Assembly: GCA_031414805.1 (NCBI GenBank)
Contig: JANOQJ010000015.1
Span: 124,001-188,000 of the forward strand
Length of the DNA: 64,000 nt
Reading direction: 5' to 3'
From: JAAFIW01 sp031414805
GTDB lineage: Bacteria > Pseudomonadota > Gammaproteobacteria > Burkholderiales > Burkholderiaceae_C
The notes under the pieces were generated by a model, which saw only the letters and a list, made by a program, of their open reading frames with translations, did not search any database and was not told the origin of the DNA. The first letter of the stretch is position 1. The number at the start of each line of letters is the position of its first letter. The position numbers and the translations under genes are program-made. This document shows, piece by piece, positions 16,143 through 23,579 of the stretch.

Positions 16143-17347
16143 ACAACGCCTTGCAAGAAGACATCACCGCCGCCTACGACACCGCCCGCCGCTTCGCAAG
16201 CCAAGAAATCGCCCCCCACATCCACGCCTGGGAAGAAGCCGCCACCTTCCCCCGCTCGCTCTACAACAAAGCAGCCGACGCAGGCCTGCTCGGCCTGGGC
16301 TACCCCGAGGCACTGGGCGGCACACCCGCACCATTCGCCATGCGCAATGCCATCAGCATCGCCCTGGCCCGCTATGGCACCAGCGGCGGCGTGCTGGCCA
16401 GTTTGTTCTCCTGCAACATCGGCCTGCCCCCGGTACTGCGCCACGGCAGCGCCGCCTTGCAGCAGCACGTCATTCCACCCGTGCTGCGCGGCGAGCAAAT
16501 CGCAGCGCTGGCGATTACCGAGCCCGGCGGCGGCTCCGATGTGGCGGCGCTGCGCACGACCGCACGGTTGGAGGGCGATGAATGGGTGATTGACGGTGAA
16601 AAAGTCTTCATCACCAGTGGCATGCGCGCCGATTGGTTAACAGTGGCTGTGCGAACAGTGCCCCCACGCTCCCCCGCTTCGCGTGGGTCGCTGCCCCCCG
16701 AGGGGGCCGCTTTTGATCACGCACCAAAAGGTGCCAGCGGCATATCCATGATCGTCGTGCCCGGCAACGCCAAGGGCATCCAGAAAACCGAGCTGAAAAA
16801 AATGGGCTGGTGGTGCTCCGACACGGCGCAACTGCACTTCAGCGGCGTGCGCGTGCCGGCTGGAAACCTGCTGGGCGAAGCGGGCAGCGGTTTCAAAATC
16901 ATCATGACCAATTTCAACGGCGAGCGCCTGGCCATGTCGGCCCTGGCCCTGGGCTTTGCCCAGGCCTGCTACGACGAAGCCCTGGCCTGGGCCCGCCAGC
17001 GCCAGACTTTCGGCACGGCCTTGGTCGAGCGCCAGGTCATCCGCCACAAACTCGTCGACATGCAAATGCGCATCAACGCCACCGAGGCCTGGGTGAATGC
17101 GGTTACCGCAAGATTGGACGCAGGCGACGAAAGCAATGACTGGGTCGCCCAAGTCTGCCAACTCAAAAACCAGGCGACGCAGACCATGCAGTTCTGCGCC
17201 GACCAAGCCGTCCAAATCCTGGGCGGCATGGGCTACATGCGCGGCAGCGCCAGCGAACGCATTTACCGCGAGGTCAAGGTCATGATGATTGGCGGCGGCA
17301 GCGAAGAAATCATGAAAGAGCTGGCGGCGCGGCAAATGGGTTTATAG
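16139..17347 (+). CDS. Acyl-CoA dehydrogenase (second in cluster)
   Basis: This 402-aa acyl-CoA dehydrogenase has ALAITEPGGGSDVAAL, VFITSGMRADW, KKMGWWCSDT and the C-terminal YREVKVMMIGGGSEEIM. As in the first dehydrogenase, Gly replaces the usual catalytic Glu and NGERLAMSA offers a helix-G Glu, pointing to branched or long acyl-CoA substrates. Start ATG 16139 overlaps the biotin carboxylase stop. About 20 residues after AVRTV (PRSPASRGSLPPEG...) come from a repeat at 16658-16712, in the loop before the GISMIVVP strand. Confidence 0.87.
   Translation: MNNALQEDITAAYDTARRFASQEIAPHIHAWEEAATFPRSLYNKAADAGLLGLGYPEALGGTPAPFAMRNAISIALARYGTSGGVLASLFSCNIGLPPVLRHGSAALQQHVIPPVLRGEQIAALAITEPGGGSDVAALRTTARLEGDEWVIDGEKVFITSGMRADWLTVAVRTVPPRSPASRGSLPPEGAAFDHAPKGASGISMIVVPGNAKGIQKTELKKMGWWCSDTAQLHFSGVRVPAGNLLGEAGSGFKIIMTNFNGERLAMSALALGFAQACYDEALAWARQRQTFGTALVERQVIRHKLVDMQMRINATEAWVNAVTARLDAGDESNDWVAQVCQLKNQATQTMQFCADQAVQILGGMGYMRGSASERIYREVKVMMIGGGSEEIMKELAARQMGL
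16658..16712 (+). repeat. CCCCCACGCTCCCC repeat inside the acyl-CoA dehydrogenase gene
   Basis: CCCCCACGCTCCCCCGCTTC, then GCGTGGGTCGCTGCCCCCCG and AGGGGGCCGC. Short nested inverted repeats (CCCCACGC..GCGTGGG and CCCCC..GGGGG). It is translated in frame, and I recall the same sequence as a frequent intergenic repeat in this bacterial family. Confidence 0.7.
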
Positions 17348-17359
17348 GGATGTTACTCA

Positions 17360-17393
17360 GGTTTATCATTGTTATCTACCAAATAGATAAACC
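17360..17393. promoter_or_regulatory. Nested palindrome upstream of the AAA ATPase gene
   Basis: GGTTTATC (17360-17367) pairs with GATAAACC (17386-17393). Inside, TTATCTA-CCAAA-TAGATAA forms a second 7-bp inverted repeat. AT-rich and 20 bp before the ATG, it is a likely operator, or a hairpin controlling expression. The regulator is unknown. Confidence 0.5.
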
Positions 17394-17411
17394 AATATAA
17401 ACTCCATTGAT

Positions 17412-18611
17412 ATGGACGCATTGACAAATCCCTACTCGCCTGGCGCTGGCAATCAGCCGCCTGAATTGGCTGGCCGCTCAGACCTGCTGCGCAGCGTCGA
17501 AATTTTGCTTACGCGGGTGAAAGCGGGGCGGGGCGAGCAAAGCATGTTGATGGTCGGTTTGCGCGGGGTGGGTAAAACCGTGCTGCTCAACCAAGTGCGT
17601 GAGATGGCCCAAACCCAGGGCTATCAAGCCTTGCTGATCGAAGCGCACGAAAACAAGCCCCTTTCGCAACTGCTGGTGCCTCCCTTACGCAAGACCCTGT
17701 TTGCACTGGATCGTATGGAGAACATCAGCCACAAGGTCAAGCGCAGTCTGCGTGTGCTGCGCAGCTTCATAGGCACGTTGAAGCTCACGGTCGGTGGCAC
17801 CGAATTCGGTTTGGAGATTGACCCTGAAACCGGCGCGGCGGACAGTGGGGATCTGGAGGCTGACCTGGCAGAGCTGTTCGTTGCGGTGGGCGAGGCAGCG
17901 GCAGACCGTAAAACGTCGGTGGCCATCATCATTGACGAATTGCAGTATTTGAGCGAGCTTGAGATGAGCGCGCTCATCATGGCGACTCACCGGGTGTCTC
18001 AACGAGGCCTGCCCATGGTGTTGATCGGGGCAGGGCTACCTCAATTGGTGGGCCTGGCGGGTCGATCCAAGTCTTACGCAGAACGGCTGTTCACATATCC
18101 AGAAATTGGCGCGCTCAACATGCAGGATGCGGCACAGGCGCTGGAAGGGCCCGTCAGGGCGCAAGGGGTAAGTTTTACGCCAGAAGCGCTGGCAGAGGTG
18201 TACCGGGTCACGCAGGGCTACCCCTACTTTTTGCAGGAATGGGGCTATGTGTCCTGGAATCTTGCCACCACGTCTCCTATTGACGTAGCCCTGATTGAGC
18301 AGGCTACCCGTGCATCCATTGAGCGTCTGGACAGAAGCTTTTTCCGGGTTCGATTTGACCGACTCACTCCGCGTGAAAAAGACTACCTCAGTGCCTTGGC
18401 AGAAATGGGAACGGGCAACCAGCGTTCGGGTGGCATCGCCGAACGACTGGGCGTCAAGGTGCAAACCATTGCACCGTTGCGCTCCAGCCTCATCAAAAAA
18501 GGAATGATCTACAGCCCCGCCCACGGCGACACGGCCTTTACGGTTCCTCTGTTCGATCAATTCATGCTGCGCACCATGCCCGACGGCCCCCGCAAAGCAT
18601 CTCCAGCATGA
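17412..18611 (+). CDS. AAA ATPase of the Orc1/STAND-like type
   Basis: This 399-aa protein starts LAGRSDLL and has Walker A GLRGVGKT (about 49-56) and Walker B IIIDELQYL (about 172-180). A sensor-like segment and a C-terminal winged-helix-like part (ALAEMGTGNQRSGGIAERLGVKVQTIAPLRSSLIKKGMIY) follow, so it probably binds ATP and DNA. The family is poorly characterised. It has its own AT-rich upstream palindrome, suggesting insertion into the acyl-CoA cluster as a separate unit. The stop overlaps the thioesterase ATG by 4 bp. Confidence 0.75.
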   Translation: MDALTNPYSPGAGNQPPELAGRSDLLRSVEILLTRVKAGRGEQSMLMVGLRGVGKTVLLNQVREMAQTQGYQALLIEAHENKPLSQLLVPPLRKTLFALDRMENISHKVKRSLRVLRSFIGTLKLTVGGTEFGLEIDPETGAADSGDLEADLAELFVAVGEAAADRKTSVAIIIDELQYLSELEMSALIMATHRVSQRGLPMVLIGAGLPQLVGLAGRSKSYAERLFTYPEIGALNMQDAAQALEGPVRAQGVSFTPEALAEVYRVTQGYPYFLQEWGYVSWNLATTSPIDVALIEQATRASIERLDRSFFRVRFDRLTPREKDYLSALAEMGTGNQRSGGIAERLGVKVQTIAPLRSSLIKKGMIYSPAHGDTAFTVPLFDQFMLRTMPDGPRKASPA

Positions 18612-19078
18612 CCCAAATACTTGGCTTTGAGCCCGACTTCATCACTGGCCTGAAACACATCTTTGAAGAAAAAATCGTCTTCAACAAACTCCTGGGCCTG
18701 ACCATCACCAGCGTGGCGCCGGATCAGGTGAAAGCGCAAATCAACATGCGCCCCGACCTGGTCGGCCACTACGACTACGACCGCCTCCACGGCGGCGTCA
18801 TCAGCGCCGGGCTGGACGCCATGGGTGGCCTGGCCGTGATGGCCGCCATCGGCGCGCGACACCTGGACGAGCCGGTAGAAAAACGGCTGGCCCGCTTCAC
18901 CAAGCTGGGCACCATCGACCTGCGCGTGGACTACCTGCGCCCCGGCATCGGCACCCACTTCGCCCTGCACGCCCAAGTCCTGCGCCTGGGCTCCCGCGTC
19001 GCCAGCACCCGCATGGAGTTTTTCGGGCCAGATGGCACGCTGCTGTCAACCGGGGCGGGGGCTTATATTGTTTCGTGA
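18608..19078 (+). CDS. Hotdog-fold acyl-CoA thioesterase (PaaI/YigI-like)
   Basis: This 156-aa protein has a hotdog-fold helix signature HYDYDRLHGGVISAGLDAMGG and a C-terminal strand ASTRMEFFGPDGTLLSTGAGAYI. Members hydrolyse acyl-CoA to the acid and CoA, which fits the end of an acyl-CoA catabolic cluster. It is translationally coupled to the ATPase gene by an ATGA overlap. Confidence 0.82.
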   Translation: MTQILGFEPDFITGLKHIFEEKIVFNKLLGLTITSVAPDQVKAQINMRPDLVGHYDYDRLHGGVISAGLDAMGGLAVMAAIGARHLDEPVEKRLARFTKLGTIDLRVDYLRPGIGTHFALHAQVLRLGSRVASTRMEFFGPDGTLLSTGAGAYIVS

Positions 19079-19099
19079 TGCTGAAATTGCTACGGATTT

Positions 19100-19143
19100 G
19101 ATAGCTGCTTGAGCAATAAATACAAGGGCGAGTGGCTGTTTTG
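19100..19143 (+). repeat. THR element copy 6
   Basis: Just after the thioesterase stop. The inner stem ATAGCTGCTTGAGCA is intact, the right part is AT-drifted, and the third arm reads GGCGAGTGGCTGTTTT. Confidence 0.8.
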
Positions 19144-19158
19144 GCCTCAAGAGCGGGG

Positions 19159-19244
19159 AAAAATGGGGTCAGATCCCGATTCAGGACACGGTTTGCCCGA
19201 AGCACAGCAAAACAGATACGAAATCGGGCTCTGACCCCATTTTT
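19159..19244. repeat. 86-bp element with TGGGGTCAGA terminal inverted repeats
   Basis: Left end AAAAATGGGGTCAGATCCCG; the reverse complement of the right end is AAAAATGGGGTCAGAGCCCG, 19 of 20 matches, and the pairing extends slightly inwards. It encodes no protein. It looks like a non-autonomous (MITE- or REP-type) element. Confidence 0.75.
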
Positions 19245-19480
19245 AGGTTCCGGGGCGTGATGCAGTTGGCGTGTGAGGCTCCATCCACAAACGCCGCTTG
19301 GGTACAGTGCTACCTACCAATCAAAACGCGTCACACCCTGACCTCAACATGCAAAACGACCACGCTCCTTTTTCTGGGCTTGTGATGACACTGCGGCCCC
19401 AGAATTTACGGACGCAGAGCCTGCGTACATGCGGCTCTCAGACGAGTTTGGCCAGCGATGTGATGACGACAATCGCCGAG

Positions 19481-19515
19481 TTATGGAGACAGGTCACTGT
19501 CTCTGCTTATTGAGT
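19481..19515 (+). repeat. 35-bp direct repeat, left copy
   Basis: Matches 20938-20972 at 30 of 35 positions. It contains the hairpin GAGACAG-GTCA-CTGTCTC. It ends 20 bp before the DUF4263 gene and abuts the GTTAGAC core, so it could be an attI-like or leader sequence. Confidence 0.75.
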
Positions 19516-19520
19516 TAGAC
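19514..19520 (+). other. Integron-type core site GTTRRRY (cassette 1 left boundary)
   Basis: GTTAGAC is the exact reverse complement of GTCTAAC at the left end of the attC at 20384. That is the relation expected between the two ends of one integron gene cassette. Confidence 0.65.
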
Positions 19521-19534
19521 CCTAGGAATCCGCT

Positions 19535-20389
19535 GTGACCGCCATTGATAACTCGCTAATTGAGGCTTTTAAAACTGTTCTTGATAGCCCGCCACCAGCC
19601 GGGCGACAAAAGGAACAAGTGGTCCAAGACTTTCTTGAAAAGCACACCGTACTCATCCCGACGCCAAATCGATTGAATCACCATCTTCACTTTCAGTCTG
19701 TTGTGTCAAAGTTTCCACTAGGCACCGAACTAGCTACAGACTACCTCTACATAACAAAGAGTTCAGACACTTGGCGAATAACCTTGGTCGAGCTTGAAAA
19801 TCCAGAAAAATCAATATTTACTTCCGACACGCGTCGGACAACAACCTCTGCTGAGTTCAATGCTGCATTAAACCAAGTGAGAAGCTGGAAGCATTTTCTA
19901 GTCGACAACAAAGACGAGGTGCTACGCAGGCTAGAGCCCCTCTTGCAGCCAGCCAATATGCGGCGAAATCCAGTTGAGTTTCATTATCAGCTAATTATCG
20001 GTAGGTCGGCTGACAAGAATCTCACGCCGGAGCGTAAAAGACATATTCGCGGCTTGATCGACGAGACTGGTATCGAGATAATGACATTTGATCAGCTCGT
20101 CGACTGGTACGCCAACGACCAGAAATATGAAAAACTAGTTCTTAGGCTGACCGGCTGTCACTTCGCATTCAAGCACATGCACTTCTTGCCATTGCAGATA
20201 CTCTCTTACGTAGGCCCTGATCGTTTGCTCGTATCGGAAGAAGAGATTGATCGGCTTAAGGCTGGTGGATATGAAATGGACAAATGGAGCAAAGGAGAGT
20301 TACTCACGTACAACTGGAAGTACGCGAGCTCAACATTGGAAGAAGAAATGCGTGATGATTCATTTTTCTCGCATAGCCTTAAGGTCTAA
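19535..20389 (+). CDS. DUF4263 (Shedu-like) nuclease, integron cassette gene
   Basis: This 284-aa protein starts at GTG 19535. The core TELATDYLYI...TLVELENPEKSIF...AALNQVRSWKHFL fits the DUF4263/SduA PD-(D/E)xK nuclease fold, with D69, E86 and a Gln-containing helix; the ExK Lys is replaced (ELE). A second conserved block has PVEFHYQLIIGRS and EIMTFDQLVDWY. Shedu proteins are anti-phage effectors, but function here is inferred. Its stop lies within an attC site. AT-richer codon use than its neighbours indicates transfer. Confidence 0.72.
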   Translation: MTAIDNSLIEAFKTVLDSPPPAGRQKEQVVQDFLEKHTVLIPTPNRLNHHLHFQSVVSKFPLGTELATDYLYITKSSDTWRITLVELENPEKSIFTSDTRRTTTSAEFNAALNQVRSWKHFLVDNKDEVLRRLEPLLQPANMRRNPVEFHYQLIIGRSADKNLTPERKRHIRGLIDETGIEIMTFDQLVDWYANDQKYEKLVLRLTGCHFAFKHMHFLPLQILSYVGPDRLLVSEEEIDRLKAGGYEMDKWSKGELLTYNWKYASSTLEEEMRDDSFFSHSLKV

Positions 20390-20464
20390 CCCTCCGTCGA
20401 GAGGGACTGTGGGTTACCTTCTTGGCTTCGCCGCTACGTCGGCCCATCACGTCAAACGTTAGGT
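20384..20464 (+). other. Integron attC recombination site
   Basis: The 81-bp site runs from GTCTAAC (RYYYAAC) to GTTAGGT (GTTRRRY). Inner arms CGAGAGGGAC and GGCCCATCACG pair imperfectly in the usual L''/L' position. CAAACGTTAG at the right end is typical of chromosomal-integron attC sites. It contains the cassette 1 stop codon and ends 9 bp before the next ATG. Confidence 0.82.
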
Positions 20465-20473
20465 AAAATATAA

Positions 20474-20878
20474 ATGACTGATCTATCAGAGCTTTTACGT
20501 GGCGGGAGTTTTACTCTCGAAGGTATCCTCGATGAACTCCGACGCATGCACTACATCGTTGAAGGCAGAGGCCCAATTGGGCGTTTTTGCAGCCGAACGA
20601 CGATTCATATCATTGAAAAAGACTTCTTTTCCGAATACGAATCAGCGACCGGTACTCGCATCTATGGCATCAGTCTCTTGTCAACGGCATCTGAGGAAGG
20701 CTTTCCAGGAAATTTTACCTACGCTTTATTTAATGCGAAGAAGGTTAGTCTAGATCAGATTCGGGAGATTTTGAAATGGACCAATATAGTGGAGGCGGCT
20801 CGAAATGCTGCCGAAGAGGAGATCACCAGAATTGACCAAGATATCTCCGAGCATGAGGATGGAGAAGAGGCAGAATAA
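20474..20878 (+). CDS. Hypothetical protein, probable cassette gene
   Basis: A 134-aa soluble protein of unknown family. The N-terminal half is mixed alpha/beta (LEGILDELRRMHYIVEGRGPIGRF); the C-terminus is a charged helix rich in Glu and Asp (AARNAAEEEITRIDQDISEHEDGEEAE), giving strong negative charge. It starts 9 bp after the attC, as cassette genes do, but no second attC beginning ACCTAAC follows within 300 bp, so its cassette end is lost or diverged. An acidic DNA-mimic or regulator role is a guess. Confidence 0.6.
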   Translation: MTDLSELLRGGSFTLEGILDELRRMHYIVEGRGPIGRFCSRTTIHIIEKDFFSEYESATGTRIYGISLLSTASEEGFPGNFTYALFNAKKVSLDQIREILKWTNIVEAARNAAEEEITRIDQDISEHEDGEEAE

Positions 20879-20937
20879 CTGTTTCGCCTCTACACATAGT
20901 ACCTATACAAAATGAACCAGGAGCAACAATTAGCAAG

Positions 20938-20972
20938 TTATTGACACAAGTTACTGTCTCTGCTTTTTGAGT
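20938..20972 (+). repeat. 35-bp direct repeat, right copy
   Basis: Second copy of 19481-19515. It again ends about 20 bp before a nuclease-like gene. Here it contains a TTGACA box (20941-20946), so the repeat may carry a promoter, though no good -10 box is seen. Confidence 0.75.
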
Positions 20973-20992
20973 GTGCATTCCAGAACACTGAT

Positions 20993-21940
20993 ATGCCGTC
21001 CCAACATCTCACAAATACCTCCAAGGTTAATGCCGACTGGAAGGCGAGGGAGCGCCTCGTCGCCATACTTGAGAAGTCTCTGTCTCCGGATGCGACAGTG
21101 CAGCATGATGTACGTCTTCCAGTCCTAGGGCAATCCCGAAGTAGGCAATGCGACGTCGTGATTCGATTCGGCGTCGCGCCTCGTGACTCACTTGCAATAG
21201 TTGAGGTTCAAAAGCGAAACAGACGACCTGACATTACGACATTCCACGGATGGGTAGCCAAAATGCGCGAGGTAGGAGCGCAGCAGTTAATTTGCGTTTC
21301 CACTTTGGGATATCCAAAGTCGATAATAGAAGAAGTAGCAACTCGCATAGGTCCAACGGTAAAGCTCCTAAAATTGGACGACATTTCAGAATGTGCCAGC
21401 ACAAGCCCATTTACGCTAATGCCTACCTTGCTTGAAACAGCGCCCAAGTTCTCAATCAAAAAACTCGGGCCGATGAGCCTCAAGGGTTTAGGCGAAGGAT
21501 CGGAAGTTCAATTGCGTTCTGACGAACCGGTGTTCAGAGTTGGAACTGAGATGCGACTCATCAGTCTGAACGAACTTATAACTGGAGCGCTGAATGGCAC
21601 AAACGAACTGGTATTACCGCCCCCTCACCAATTGGCTAATTGGTCACAGCCTGTGGAATGGCGGATTGACGATTCTCATCAAGTCAAATACCACTATTCA
21701 GGTAACTTTTATCATGTCGAGAAGTTCGAAATATCTATACTGGTCACTTGCGACATCCACCAAATTCCAATTTCGGTAGAGGGCCTTCGCTACACGCAGG
21801 AGTTGATAGATGGGCAATTAGCTTGGCTTACTAGAACAACAATTCAGCGACCTAACGGACAATTTGAAATCACGATAGTTGTTACTCCTAATAAGGACGG
21901 ATTTTTGCGCAATCTGAGCATATTCAATCATTCTGTCTGA
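20993..21940 (+). CDS. Mrr-like PD-(D/E)xK endonuclease family protein
   Basis: This 315-aa protein has an N-terminal restriction-endonuclease-like core: D54 in RQCDVVIRFG, then 71-74 EVQK in LAIVEVQKRNRRPD, and a following helix FHGWVAKM. The 200-residue C-terminal part is beta-rich without a recognised domain. It is the third gene of the AT-richer island and has the 35-bp repeat in front. A defence role is inferred from fold and neighbourhood. The stop is followed by a weak CAAAGTTG..CAACTTTG inverted repeat. Confidence 0.6.
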   Translation: MPSQHLTNTSKVNADWKARERLVAILEKSLSPDATVQHDVRLPVLGQSRSRQCDVVIRFGVAPRDSLAIVEVQKRNRRPDITTFHGWVAKMREVGAQQLICVSTLGYPKSIIEEVATRIGPTVKLLKLDDISECASTSPFTLMPTLLETAPKFSIKKLGPMSLKGLGEGSEVQLRSDEPVFRVGTEMRLISLNELITGALNGTNELVLPPPHQLANWSQPVEWRIDDSHQVKYHYSGNFYHVEKFEISILVTCDIHQIPISVEGLRYTQELIDGQLAWLTRTTIQRPNGQFEITIVVTPNKDGFLRNLSIFNHSV

Positions 21941-22174
21941 ACCATCCCGAATGCAAAGTTGAGCCAAATTAGCTTCGATGTGCATAAAAGCAACTTTGAA
22001 CTATACCGCTCCTGCATTAACCATCCAAAAGAGTACCGCCGTATTTCGACTGAGCGTCTGGCGGCTGATGGCCCCCCATCTATACTCTCGCCGCATCGTA
22101 GCCCTCACTTCGGCAACCACCCCTCCATCAAAACCACTCCCACAGAATAAAGACACACCAAAGTAAAGCTGCTC

Positions 22175-22570
22175 TCAGGCAACCCCGGTTTCAAATACCG
22201 CATCTTCCCGTGCCGATGGATATTCGTCCGTGATAACCGTTTGCAGTTTCGGCAGAAAACTAAGGTTGTCTCGCAACAGTTTGGCCACCGCACGCCGCCC
22301 ATTCCTGATGCTTTGCTGCCAGCTAGCTGTTCTCTTGATCGTTTGAAATTGCCATTTGAGCAAATGCATCAACACGATTTGAATATGGCTTTCCAGCGCC
22401 CGAAACTCGCTTTTGCCCATATCTTCAATTTCCTCGATTAAATGCGCAACGTCGAGCTGCTCGTATTGTCCCTGGCGTAGCAGTTGCGCATTGGTTTGGG
22501 CCCAGGTGTATAGGTCGGTGTCGTACAGCGCCGCGACAGCTTTTGCATCAAGCTCGGTGGTGGTTGGCAT
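22175..22570 (-). pseudogene. DUF29 protein with C-terminal frameshift
   Basis: The 131-aa frame has the DUF29 pattern: LYDTDLYTWAQTNAQLLRQG, DVAHLIEEIEDMGKSE and HLLKWQFQ. It stops at ETGVA, where relatives continue ETGLPESTFP and about 20 more residues. Removing one G from the GGGG run (CCCC at 22183-22186) restores GLPESSFTLVCLYSV and an ending at 22105 (EGWLPK), very like the family C-terminus. So the gene has a 1-bp insertion: true decay or a sequencing error. The role of DUF29 is unknown. Confidence 0.75.
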
Positions 22571-22640
22571 CTGATCTCCTGTGAAGCCATGAGGGCTCGG
22601 GCAATTCTAGGCACCGCCGCCCGTCAGGGACAATCCCCCC

Positions 22641-23555
22641 ATGCCAATCAGCCACTACATCAAAGAAATCGGCCGCGGCAAAGACGGCGCTCGGGCCCTC
22701 ACACGCGACCAAGCCGCCGACCTCTTCGGCCAGGTGCTGGACGGCACGGTGACCGACCTGGAGCTGGGTGCGTTTGTGATTGCCATGCGCATCAAGGGCG
22801 AAACCGTGGACGAGATGGCGGGGTTTCTGGATGCGACTTACGACCGCATGCAGCGCATACCTGCCACTGCTAGCGCCACCGACAAGCCGCTGGTGGTGCT
22901 GCCCAGCTACAACGGGGCGCGCAAGCTGCCGCTGCTCACGCCGCTGCTGGGGCTGCTGCTGGCCCAGCGTGGGTTGCCCGTGCTGGTTCATGGGGCGGCG
23001 ACCGAATCGACCCGGGTTTTTGTGTCAAATGTGCTGCTAGCCCTTGATATTCCTGCTCAAGCAGCTATACAAAACATAGCGAATGGCGAGTTGGCGTATG
23101 TGCCAACCGACCTGCTGTGCCCCGGCCTGGCGCGCTTGCTGGCGGTGCGGCGGGTGGTGGGGCTGCGCAACAGCGCGCACAGCCTGGTCAAGCTGATGAA
23201 CCCGAGCGCGGGCGCGGCCGTGGTGGTGGGCAGCTACACGCACCCGGAGTACGCGCTGAGCATGTCGCAGGTGTTTGAAACCATGGGAAGCACCGCCCTG
23301 CTCTTGCGCGGCACGGAAGGCGAGAGCGTGGCCGACGCGCGGCGCATGCCGCAAATGGACGGTTTTGTGGCGGGTCAGCGCTCGGTGATGCAGGAGGCCC
23401 AAAAAGGCACGCTGGCCAGCCTGCCCGAGCTGCCCGCCAGCACCGACGCTGCGGAAACGGCTGCATACATTCGCCGCGTGCTGGCAGGCGATGTGGCGGT
23501 GCCGGGGCCGATTGCGCGGCAGGTGGAATGCATCTTGCAACTGGCCTCCAACTAG
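22641..23555 (+). CDS. ybiB: YbiB/TrpD2-family DNA-binding phosphoribosyltransferase-like protein
   Basis: This 304-aa protein resembles anthranilate phosphoribosyltransferase but has YbiB features (YIKEIGRGKDGARALTRDQA, LGAFVIAMRIKGET). TrpD2/YbiB proteins bind nucleic acid and do not make tryptophan. Residues about 132-146 (ALDIPAQAAIQ) are encoded by THR copy 7, next to the glycine-rich fold. It is followed 25 bp later by cobA on the same strand. Confidence 0.82.
   Translation: MPISHYIKEIGRGKDGARALTRDQAADLFGQVLDGTVTDLELGAFVIAMRIKGETVDEMAGFLDATYDRMQRIPATASATDKPLVVLPSYNGARKLPLLTPLLGLLLAQRGLPVLVHGAATESTRVFVSNVLLALDIPAQAAIQNIANGELAYVPTDLLCPGLARLLAVRRVVGLRNSAHSLVKLMNPSAGAAVVVGSYTHPEYALSMSQVFETMGSTALLLRGTEGESVADARRMPQMDGFVAGQRSVMQEAQKGTLASLPELPASTDAAETAAYIRRVLAGDVAVPGPIARQVECILQLASN
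23037..23080 (-). repeat. THR element copy 7, inside ybiB
   Basis: In-frame copy read antisense to the element as LALDIPAQAAIQN, the same frame as in the carboxyltransferase and LysM/FecR genes. Confidence 0.85.
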
Positions 23556-23579
23556 AAAAACTCGGGTAGAGAACCCCAC

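Larger units (their letters stand above)
19079..19534. other. 456-bp gene-free region at the island's left edge
   Basis: It holds THR copy 6 (19100-19143), an 86-bp inverted-repeat element (19159-19244), a 35-bp repeat shared with 20938-20972, and an integron-type GTTAGAC core at 19514. No gene or integrase remnant is recognised between 19250 and 19480, where an AGAGCC..GGCTCT inverted repeat occurs. Confidence 0.6.

Noticed and set aside
21849..21855. ACCTAAC inside the third island gene as the left end of a second attC
   Set aside because: It is in the middle of coding sequence and no matching GTTRRRY with paired arms follows; probably chance.
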